Made by a program: the position numbers and the translations under genes. Under the pieces are notes generated by a model. It saw only the letters and a program-made list of their open reading frames with translations. It was not told the origin of the DNA and made no database searches. 64,000 bases of DNA, from contig CM068552.1 of assembly GCA_035048495.1 (NCBI GenBank), positions 23,934,154-23,998,153 of the forward strand, in the 5' to 3' direction. Shown piece by piece: positions 58,101 through 64,000 of this stretch. Positions within the stretch are counted from its first letter, which is position 1; each line of letters opens with the position of its first letter. This stretch comes from Euptelea pleiosperma. Lineage: Eukaryota > Streptophyta > Magnoliopsida > Ranunculales > Eupteleaceae.

Positions 58101-58640
58101 CAAGGAGATCTCCTAAACCTTACGATGACTAAAACCTCCACATATGGAGATTTTTTTTTCTGGAATTCATTTTTTTTATGGCATCTATAATACAAAAGTT
58201 CGAATGGTTATGGTCATTTGATCTCTGAGTTTGCGTAGGTAATCACCCAGGTCAGACCCTTTCAAAGGCAGGCCCCGCACCTGTATGTGCTCCAAGCATA
58301 TGCGTGCCATTTAAAGACCACATTTGTATCTATAAGAAGGGGAATCATGACTTTCCCTTCTGTAAAATGCTCATATTCAGAGATAAATAGCATGATGTGA
58401 ATGGACTCGGTACCAAAATCGTCATTGGAATTATTCTGCACTAACCAAGAGCATCATCTCCAAGTTAAAAAGACGACAATGCATGACCCAATACCTGACA
58501 TGTGCTGCCACAGTACCATGCTACCTGACATGCTGAACATTTTTTGAGGTTACTCGACGCAAAACATCCATCGCATCTTGAGTCAATGGAGGAATTATTT
58601 GGTACAGAGGCATAAGGCTCTTGGGAAATAATCACATCTC
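39939..58640 (-). CDS. ASHR1: MYND-SET histone-lysine methyltransferase, ASHR1/SDG37-like (5' exon outside window)
   Basis: Reading right to left, exons join 58640-58495, 57738-57604, 55802-55748, 55633-55515, 55337-55249, 55160-55079, 54970-54866, 54745-54655, 54531-54412, 54212-54106, 44972-44903, 41516-41453 and 40101-39939: 447 residues, all GT-AG and phase-compatible. Order: MYND zinc finger ([16 protein letters not shown]), SET core with NHSC split by an intron, post-SET cysteines CQCPRC, a second Cys pair (ICQQC), and a TPR-like C-terminal part ([23 protein letters not shown]). This matches the plant SMYD-type protein ASHR1 (about 480 aa). The first 35 or so residues, ending just before GDVIISQ, are missing: the exon 2 acceptor at 58641 shows an upstream exon, which I could not find up to 64000. 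Predicted role: protein-lysine methylation; the substrate is not readable from sequence. Confidence 0.92.
40102..41452 (-). other. ASHR1: ASHR1 intron 13
   Basis: GTTGGA to TTTACAG. It contains short GATACCCGGATAC/GTATCC-like words at 40160-40560 that may be an old MITE, without clean ends. A poly(A) run lies at 40861-40876. Confidence 0.6.
41453..41516 (-). CDS. ASHR1: ASHR1 exon 13
   Basis: Reads [20 protein letters not shown] plus two bases of Trp. Acceptor TTACTGCAG, donor GTTGGA. The open frame continues past the donor, but only splicing here reproduces the family sequence GKLEWLLG. Confidence 0.9.
41517..44902 (-). other. ASHR1: ASHR1 intron 12
   Basis: 3.4 kb. It holds a (TAGA)n microsatellite at 41590-41617. 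The frames at 42924-43169, 43669-43905 and 44411-44698 have no domains and probably no function. No complete transposon was recognised. Confidence 0.6.
44903..44972 (-). CDS. ASHR1: ASHR1 exon 12
   Basis: Reads [20 protein letters not shown] to VYQ plus one base. Acceptor CTCGTCAG, donor GTATGT. It lies 9.1 kb from exon 11 because of the chromovirus insertion. Confidence 0.9.
45206..45210. repeat. 5-bp target-site duplication of the chromovirus
   Basis: GTTAT, repeated at 53910-53914. Confidence 0.88.
45211..47234 (+). repeat. Chromovirus 5' LTR
   Basis: 2024 bp. It contains a two-copy internal repeat at about 46280-46380 sharing AGACCCCTTGGGGTTC. The open frame 46272-46508 lies across this repeat and is unlikely to be a gene. 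Confidence 0.93.
47458..51813 (+). pseudogene. Chromovirus gag-pol polyprotein with multiple stops
   Basis: ATG at 47458 ([17 protein letters not shown]) then a TAG at 47512. Gag with retrotransposon core at 47543-48194 ([18 protein letters not shown]) broken by TAG at 47794 and a frameshift near 47880. Zinc knuckle [14 protein letters not shown] lies near 48300. Protease [12 protein letters not shown] (48490) has DSD in place of DSG/DSA. RT is at 48927-49532 with [10 protein letters not shown], and RNase H at 49918-50280 with [14 protein letters not shown] at 50101. Integrase is at 50379-51400 ([27 protein letters not shown]). Chromodomain is at about 51655-51813 ([14 protein letters not shown], then [14 protein letters not shown]). 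Not translatable as one protein. Confidence 0.9.
51859..53909 (+). repeat. Chromovirus 3' LTR
   Basis: 2051 bp, same internal two-copy repeat at about 52950-53050, with small indels and an A-run of different length relative to the 5' LTR. Confidence 0.93.
54106..54212 (-). CDS. ASHR1: ASHR1 exon 11 (TPR-like start)
   Basis: Reads [17 protein letters not shown] through [11 protein letters not shown]. Of three nearby AG acceptors only GTTAG at 54213 restores the frame with exon 10 (giving SSGNYLEAS). Donor GTGGCA. Confidence 0.87.
54412..54531 (-). CDS. ASHR1: ASHR1 exon 10
   Basis: Reads [20 protein letters not shown] through KAHTSLSSG. Acceptor TTGTGCAG, donor GTATCC, phase 1. Confidence 0.87.
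54655..54745 (-). CDS. ASHR1: ASHR1 exon 9
   Basis: Reads [17 protein letters not shown] through CNGFLLRDS. Acceptor ATCGAAG, donor GTATGT, phase 1. The two Cys (YRC, DKC) probably form a zinc site with the CQQC pair of exon 10. Confidence 0.85.
54866..54970 (-). CDS. ASHR1: ASHR1 exon 8 (SET end and post-SET)
   Basis: Encodes [18 protein letters not shown] with the SET Tyr, then [15 protein letters not shown] with post-SET Cys ligands. Two donors three bases apart are possible (GTGGTA or GTACTG); I chose the second because the spacing to the next exon then equals that of Arabidopsis ASHR1. Confidence 0.85.
55079..55160 (-). CDS. ASHR1: ASHR1 exon 7 (SET core, part 2)
   Basis: Completes NHSC and continues [18 protein letters not shown] to NGTE. 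I chose the acceptor GTTCTAG because the alternative AG ten bases upstream would make SSSC instead of SC; only the chosen one gives the conserved NHSC. Donor GTAAGA. Confidence 0.88.
55249..55337 (-). CDS. ASHR1: ASHR1 exon 6 (SET core, part 1)
   Basis: Encodes [17 protein letters not shown] through VVSIINH and two bases of Ser. Acceptor CATGCAG, donor GTAATC. The intron interrupts the catalytic NHSC motif. Confidence 0.9.
55515..55633 (-). CDS. ASHR1: ASHR1 exon 5 (SET insert helices)
   Basis: Encodes [18 protein letters not shown] through EIAQNFSK. Acceptor CGCCAAG, donor AAG|GTCTTC. With exon 4 it makes exactly 58 codons. Confidence 0.9.
55748..55802 (-). CDS. ASHR1: ASHR1 exon 4 (short)
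   Basis: 55 nt, too short for ORF finding. Reads [18 protein letters not shown] plus one base; acceptor CGCCAG, donor GTATCC. Its last base joins exon 5 to make the His of [11 protein letters not shown], which matches the plant family block LVSHMSEIDEKQ. Confidence 0.88.
56199..56895 (-). mobile_element. 5'-truncated LINE with 15-bp target-site duplication
   Basis: GTTGATCTTGATTTT at 56199-56213 recurs with one change (CTCG for CTTG) at 56881-56895. The 667 bp between carry a - strand LINE 3' end: T-run at the left border and the zinc-binding domain ([20 protein letters not shown] near 56830; [13 protein letters not shown] near 56640), with stops. A LINE 3' end with TTGATAGG resembles the one in MPS1 intron 4 (TTGATAAG). 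Confidence 0.85.
56873..57505. repeat. 212-bp tandem repeat, about three copies
   Basis: The unit starts AGACAAGAGTTGATC at 56873, 57086 and 57298 (spacings 213 and 212) and ends near ATATTAAGGTAAA. Copies 2 and 3 are nearly identical; copy 1 differs, for example CTACGAGTTGTTCTC against CTACAAGTTGTTTC. Copies include the last 8 bases of the adjacent LINE. Confidence 0.92.
57604..57738 (-). CDS. ASHR1: ASHR1 exon 3 (end of MYND finger)
   Basis: 45 codons from [11 protein letters not shown] (last MYND ligands His and Cys) to [11 protein letters not shown]. Acceptor CTTTTCAG, donor GTGAAT. Confidence 0.9.
57739..58494 (-). other. ASHR1: ASHR1 intron 2
   Basis: 756 bp, GTATTG to CTTTTCAG. No transposon or gene recognised. 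Confidence 0.8.
58495..58640 (-). CDS. ASHR1: ASHR1 exon 2 (MYND finger)
   Basis: Acceptor TCTTGCAG, donor CAG|GTATTG. After two bases that complete a Gly codon it reads [17 protein letters not shown], then the zinc-binding cysteines of the MYND finger. It ends at TCQ in phase 0. Confidence 0.9.
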
Positions 58641-58914
58641 CTGCAAGATATAAGCCCTATTAGTAAAATAGAAAGAAAGGAAGACAGTGAACATCTCACC
58701 AGTTTTCCATATTTCCATATTTCCATAATGACAATATACTACATGCCATGTTTGTAATATATATAACATTTATGTATAATCTTACAAGTAATTTCAATAC
58801 TATATAATATGACATTCTATACTCAGTCCTATCCATCAAAAGCTCACCCATCTTTATACTAACTGAAAATACACTCTCAATGTACTTCCACTTTATCACA
58901 TGGAAAAAGACCAA

Positions 58915-59610
58915 AGGTTTGATTGCTTTCACATTTTCAGTTTGCAAACGATACGATTTTCTTTGCAAAGACTTCTCGCAACCAGTTGCGATACCTTCGT
59001 TGTGTCCTTCGCTGTTTTGAAGTTGTATCGAGATTGAGGACTAAATTATCTAAAGTGAAGTATTTGGGTTGGGAGTGGATATGGAGATGGGATCTCTTGC
59101 TAGAGCATGGGTTACAAGGTGGGTAAACTTCCTACCTTGGTCTCCCATTGGGAGTGAGCTACAATTATCCAGTCAGAGCACTTTGAAAGAAGATTAGCGC
59201 CTTAGAAGGGGAGTTATCTCTCGAAAGGAGGTAGAGTTTCCTGATAAAAAGCACATTGTCAACCACCCTATCTGTTTTTGTCCCTTTTTTCGATTCCATC
59301 ATGTGTGGCTAGGAGATTGGAAAAGTTGCCAAGATATTTTCTTTGGAAAGGTTGGGAAGAATTTCATATACTTAACTTAGTGGAGTGGAATATTGTTAGC
59401 TCACCTAAAGATGGAGTGGTCTCGGTGTTCGACAATTCAAGCTATGAATAATCCCCTTTCGGGCAAGTGGTTGTGGAGTTATGGGGACGAGAAGGAAAGC
59501 CAATGGAGGAAGGTGATGGAGGCCAAATATGGAAGCTCCAATTTGGATGGATCAGCAATCTACGATCTATCTTGTGGGAAGCCGTTCTTAAAAAAATGTA
59601 TTTACAAGTT
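58915..59610 (+). mobile_element. LINE fragment (reverse transcriptase part)
   Basis: Frames give SHFQFANDTIFFAKTSRNQL (58923; FAND in place of the catalytic FADD), then YLGLPLGVSYNY near 59133 and WLWSYGDEKESQWRKVMEAK near 59470. This is the RT middle to end of a plant L1 LINE, with internal deletions relative to the copy in MPS1 intron 3. No poly(A) or target-site duplication seen. Confidence 0.78.
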
Positions 59611-60690
59611 TATCCTTAAAAAAAATTGTAATACAAATTACTCTTTTGAAATATCAAAACTTATTGCTTTTGCCACCAAAAAAGCACTCTTCTACTAAAC
59701 ACCATAGAAGGCAATTTTAAGAAAAGAAGCACTTTTCTTCTATGACACCGGCAGAGTCCACATGTGTTGATTACGCCGCTGCCGCCATTCGTCACCACCG
59801 TTGGGTATCGCCACCGCCTCCATTAGGGTTTCGTTTGAAACCCAACTATAAAGAAGGGGAAGAAGTCGAATGCAAGTTGGGGTTTTTTTTGTAATTGGGC
59901 CACCTTTAAGTATATAGTGGGCTCAAGTCATACTTAAGCCCACATACCCTTAGTGAGCTTATTTTAACCCGAGCCCACATATAAAATCCATTACATTTAT
60001 CATCCCAACTCAAGTTTTAAGGCCCATGGCAACAACAAAAAAAGGTCAGAAAAGTCCAACAAAAAAGTCACAAAAAGTCGAAAAAATAGTCGAAAAAAAT
60101 CCTTGACATGTTCGTTTGTGTTCATTGAAAAAAAAGGTGTTCTTACTTTTTTGAAGCTGCAGGAGACAAGATGGGGTTGCTTAACGTGCAACTGGAACCA
60201 AGTGAGAAGATCAAGTGCTAATGGCGTGGAAAAAAGACATCAACGAGAAGGCTTGCAATTCCCTTCTGTTGAAGGTGTCAACTTTGAATCATTTGCAAGT
60301 CCAAGAATATTTAGAAGAGTCTGATGAATTCGATTTCTTTTGTGAGTGATTTCCAAAAGAATTTGCATGGTACAGATTCCTTGCAAGGAAGAGCCGAGTC
60401 TTCGTCGAAGATCAACAACTACTTTAAATATCTCGAACATGACGATTGGTGGAAGACCTTGTGATACTACTCCTGCAAAAGGGAGTTCGGTGCTGATGCC
60501 AATGGAGAAGTCCTAACTATCTAAAGGTCCAGATCAATTCGTTAGCATCTAAATTCAAGGTCGAATTCTTTTCAATAGGAGGGTTTGATGCAGGAGCATT
60601 CTTCTTGATAGTCTCTTATTGATTTTAGGCCTAGTTTTGTTTTCGTTTTTAGTCTTTTAGGACGTATTGGGTCTTTATGTTTGTTGTACC
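59611..60690. other. Unassigned sequence
   Basis: No supported gene. The segment 59760-59860 is rich in CCGCC/CACC words. A + strand frame at 60103-60324 has no recognised domain. Confidence 0.35.
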
Positions 60691-60692
60691 TT

Positions 60693-60838
60693 CTTTGGTA
60701 CTTTTGTTTCTGATAGGTAAGCCTGTTTTTAAGGAGATCAGTAACTCGGTGAAGGCGAGTTTTGAACCCAGGTATATGGTATCATCACCCACAAACTTTA
60801 CCAACTGAGCAAGCTGGCATCTTCCCTTTGGTACTTTG
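60693..60838 (-). mobile_element. tRNA-derived SINE
   Basis: Body 60825-60707 on the - strand (119 bp) between CTTTGGTACTTTTG (60693-60706) and CTTTGGTACTTTG (60826-60838). It has a polymerase III A box TTGCTCAGTTGG (60812-60801) and B box GGGTTCAAAACTC (60769-60757), with spacing as in tRNA genes, but no cloverleaf, so it is a SINE rather than a tRNA. The 3' end is short and A-ended. Confidence 0.8.
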
Positions 60839-62160
60839 TTATGTTCGTAATTTCTAATCTAAGCCATTGATTACTTTCAAATTTTCAATGGTTAGGATTA
60901 ATCTTAAGGTTTAGAGAAACCTTTAAATATTTTGTTTTCCCTCATTTGAGCAATTAATGAATTATTATGAATAAAGTTGATTTACATGCTTTTGAGTATG
61001 AACCCTATGATAAGGTTGGTGTGAGGCCAAGAGAGTGATTCCCGAGTTTGGTGTGAGACCACGGGAGTGATTCCCACCATTAACCCTTCTCTCTCTCTCT
61101 CATTTTTCCAAGAAATCACAAAACGAGCTATTGTCCTGCGTCACATAGGGGTTCAAGATCTGTGTTGTTCGGTTGTTCCTATTCGTTCTTGTGTCCATTC
61201 TCCATCTGGCTGGATGAGGAAGAAATTCGTCGTTAGCTAAAGAGCCTTCATCCTTCGAACAAGATTGTTCCACTTAAATTCTTCATGCTTCGTCCCTTGG
61301 AGAGATGATTCCCCCACTTCGTAGTTACTGCTGCTAATTAAAACCTTCGGGGATCTCTGTTGGAGTTTGCCTTTAGGACGAAAGGGGTTTTTAAACGGAG
61401 ACCTTTTGAAATTTTTTCTTAAGGATATTTTACTTTTAAAATTAAACCGTTGTGCCTCAGACTTTAGAATTTCTGTAGACACCCTTCCGTGCTTAGCATT
61501 TACATCTGAGTGATGATCTCTAATGGCATCTGTGTTACTACTACTATATTCCCATGTGCCACTGTTATTAACAAATAATGGAACCATATGGAGGGTCTGA
61601 TACACTTGACACAGAACAATACTGCAAATTGTTATTCTCAGACTTCCATTGTGAAACAGCACAAAAACTCAACATCCAATGAAGAGAAAGAGCAAAACAG
61701 GGGCCTGGTTACCCTTAAAACAGTAAGTTTCAGCCTTTGAAAGATTATGTTTCAGCAATCTGGTACTGAGATTACTAAGCGTCATCAGAACAACTGCCAC
61801 ATAAAATTCAGATGGTGAAATCATGCCTTCAGTTGGCTAAGAAGACCATTGATGGCGTTAGCACTCCGCCCCCCCAACCCAAATGATCGCTCAACGAGCA
61901 AGAGAATAGCTTGATAGCCAACACCTCTTCCTCTTTCATATGGCCTTCCTTTGTTATTTTCAAATCATGTAGCATATTTACAATACCTTTTAAAACAAGG
62001 GTTTCTGATCTCTACCTGGACAATCTACCTTATCCCCATCCACCCCTTCATTTTTGGAAGGGATAGCTTGGGGGTAGCGGACCCTTACCAGAATTAATAT
62101 AAAAAATAAAGTTACTAGGGAGTACATAGACGACCACTGGCGTCTTCCACAATAATATTG
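60839..62160. other. Unassigned sequence with LTR-like motif repeat
   Basis: GGTGTGAGGCCAAGAGAGTG and a diverged copy GGTGTGAGACCACGGGAGTG sit at 61018 and 61049, followed by a CT run, which recalls gypsy LTR R/U5 regions; no LTR boundaries found. A - strand open frame of 141 codons (61662-61237; contains KNFKRSPFKNPFRPKGK) matches nothing I know and may be chance. Confidence 0.35.
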
Positions 62161-62165
62161 GAAAG

Positions 62166-62393
62166 TATTATGGAATATATTGTAATAAAGTGTGTGAGAT
62201 ACACCATATCATCTTTGGTGTATCTCATCACATATTCTCCAGATCATTAGATTTTGATGAATCAATTAGGATTAGATTTGATTATGAGAGATTAGGATTT
62301 CTTTCCTTATCGGACTCTTGTAATGCTCTATATAAGAGCTTTGAGTAGGCCAATGTAATTACTCAAGTTTATCAATAAACTTAATCTTCTTCA
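62166..62393 (+). repeat. 5' LTR of the non-autonomous element
   Basis: Contains a perfect 11-bp inverted repeat GAGATACACCA / TGGTGTATCTC (62197-62227) with a short loop, which is missing or broken in the other LTR. Confidence 0.88.
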
Positions 62394-63540
62394 TGGTATC
62401 AAAACGGGTCATCCAATGACATGTGCTCTACTGATCTCTTCTTTTGGTTCCCCATTCTTCCGACGAGCGGGCACCTTTGCTCCTGTCGGGCCTAATATAT
62501 TCTAGTTTTAACTTCAACCACCGCTGTCACCGTTGCAATGAGTAGCCATCTCCGACCATGTTCTTCCCCGATTACCAAAAAAACTGAACTTTTCCATTAC
62601 TCCTTCTCACACAATACTTCTGCAAAAAATCAACCGCCAAAATGAGAGAGGATGTAGTGAAGAAGCTTTGAGGCGAGGTGAGCATCTGTTACCATCTCCA
62701 TCAATGCCGTTGCCCCTACCGCTGCCGTAGTCGACCGATGTTGGGTTTTGGAAACCCTCTTCATTGGTGTTGGTTTTACAGCCCCTAAATCGCTTGTTTT
62801 GAGGGGGTTATCGCTGACATCAATGTCTCCAATCATCGATGATCTTTCCACCGTTGTTGCCACCACCATTGCCATTGCCGTCGTCGTGAGTCTCCATCTC
62901 CGACCAACTCGGAGTTTTGGAAACCCTCTTCTCTTGTTTTTGAAAAAGGGTTTTGGATTGTTAAGTTCGGCTGGCACCAAAAGAAAAAGGAAAAACAAAG
63001 ATATACAAAAAAAGAGGAAAGAGGTTTCATTTTTCTCTTACTTGTGGCCCAATAAACAATCCAAGCCAAGCAGCCCAAAAATAGAACCCAACTTATGTAT
63101 GTTCAAGCCTAAAATTTGTTGGCAAAAAAAAAAGATATGCTTGTGATATTTTAAAACCCAAGGCCATGAGGCACAAAGATGCTCTCACACTCTCCTTGGC
63201 CAACAGAGGCCCAAGTCAGTGATGCCCCAAGAGGCACACTAGTGAGGCCCAACAAGAGGTCTATACTTTTCCTGTGAGGTCTAGAAAAGGCCCACGCACT
63301 TCATTGCTTGTGGACTCATAGAGCCCAAGCCTGTGCGGCAAATAGATGCCCACACACATTTTGGCCCAACAAGGCTTTTTTATCCGGATTAAAATCTGAT
63401 AGGTTTTGGTCCAGCCTAAACCGAATATTTCTCTGGGGAGAGATCCCGCGTGATCATCATGGATCACCATTCTGGCTGACAATCACCTCTTTTCACTGGC
63501 AAGCACGGACATCACGACGATTCAACTATCTTGGCAGACT

Positions 63541-63703
63541 ACAAATGGCATGGTTTTAAGTTTCGGTAGTAGACGAAACTACTTTCATTTCGGCCGAAAC
63601 TAATAAAACCTAATTTTTTATTCATAAAATGTCACCTGGTTTCAGTCAGTTTCGGGCCAAAACCACCAAAACGAAGCCAGTCACTTTGAACCATGACAAA
63701 TGG
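63541..63703. mobile_element. Small hAT-like MITE
   Basis: Element 63549-63695 (147 bp) between ACAAATGG copies at 63541-63548 and 63696-63703. Ends CATGGTTTTAAG and, on the other strand, CATGGTTCAAAG. The interior uses words like TTTCGGCCGAAA. The ends resemble those of the MITE at 34217-34551. Confidence 0.82.
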
Positions 63704-63782
63704 CAATCAATCTTCAAGGCATTGGATTTCGGCAAACTCATGACAATAGTTGATCTCCAATCCTCATGAGTTTGAGGGGGAA

Positions 63783-63949
63783 TATTAGAGAATATATTGT
63801 AATAAAGTGTGTGATTATCATCTTTGGTATCTCATGATTCTAAGAGATTAGGGTTTCCTTCCTTATTATTCTCTTGTAATGCTCTATATAAGAGCTTTGA
63901 GTAGGCCAATGTAATTACTCAAGTTTATCAATAAACTCGAACTTCTTTA
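63783..63949 (+). repeat. 3' LTR of the non-autonomous element
   Basis: Preceded by a G-rich polypurine tract. Starts TATTAGAG where TGTTAGAG would be canonical, and ends CTTCTTTA where the other LTR has CTTCTTCA. Confidence 0.87.
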
Positions 63950-64000
63950 GAAAGATAACTAGGGAAATCTAATGGGAACAAGACGATCTCATCAATAACA

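Larger units (their letters stand above)
62161..63954 (+). mobile_element. Non-autonomous LTR retrotransposon
   Basis: LTRs 62166-62393 (228 bp) and 63783-63949 (167 bp) share TCTTGTAATGCTCTATATAA and AGTTTATCAATAAAC, with a target-site duplication GAAAG at 62161-62165 and 63950-63954. Primer-binding site TGGTATCAAAAC at 62394 and polypurine tract GTTTGAGGGGGAA before 63783. The 1.39-kb interior codes for no gag or pol that I recognise. The second LTR lacks about 60 bp of the first. Orientation is + by PBS and TATATAAG box. A hAT-like MITE sits in it at 63549-63695. Confidence 0.88.

Noticed and set aside
60707..60825. A functional tRNA gene
   Set aside because: A and B boxes are present, but no acceptor stem or anticodon arm forms, and there is a flanking 13-bp duplication as for a SINE.
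62630..62998. 122-codon - strand frame as the missing ASHR1 first exon
   Set aside because: It lacks the expected N-terminal SET motif, and lies in the interior of the non-autonomous LTR element.

Overview
The window is nuclear DNA of a seed plant, most likely a flowering plant. It carries two intron-rich protein genes with plant orthologues, a dense load of plant-type transposons, and no bacterial or organellar features. I cannot place the species; very long TE-filled introns suggest a moderately large, repeat-rich genome.

Two host genes converge. On the + strand (10892-33328) is a six-exon MPS1/TTK-type dual-specificity kinase gene. Every exon junction is GT-AG and the frame stays open for about 861 residues. 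Its third intron is about 16 kb and its fourth about 3.4 kb. On the - strand (39939-58640, running off the right edge) is an ASHR1/SDG37-type MYND-SET methyltransferase gene. Thirteen exons join in frame from the MYND finger to the stop; the first exon (about 35 residues) is not in the window. Its eleventh intron is about 9.1 kb and houses a complete LTR retrotransposon.

Layout. 1-10800: decayed retrotransposons (a - strand copia 5' end with LTR and gag, a + strand Tat-like gypsy 5' part with a 74/113-bp repeat array in its LTR). 10892-33328: MPS1. Intron 3 holds a broken full-length LINE and a three-level nest: a hAT-like MITE split by a copia element, one of whose LTRs is itself split by a Mutator-like element. 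Intron 4 holds a 5'-truncated LINE with a 17-bp target-site duplication. 33329-39938: intergenic hAT and Tourist MITEs, a gypsy gag remnant and a 460-bp TRIM. 39939-58640: the ASHR1 gene, with an 8.7-kb Tekay/Del-type chromovirus antisense in intron 11 and a truncated LINE plus a 212-bp tandem array in intron 3. 58900-64000: a LINE scrap, a tRNA-derived SINE and a non-autonomous LTR element with a hAT MITE inside it; this stretch is probably the first intron of the ASHR1 gene.

I found no novel multi-gene system. The value of the window lies in two intact housekeeping genes that tolerate heavy intronic insertion, and in insertions whose exact target-site duplications give relative dates. All coordinates and splice sites were read by eye and not checked by any alignment program.
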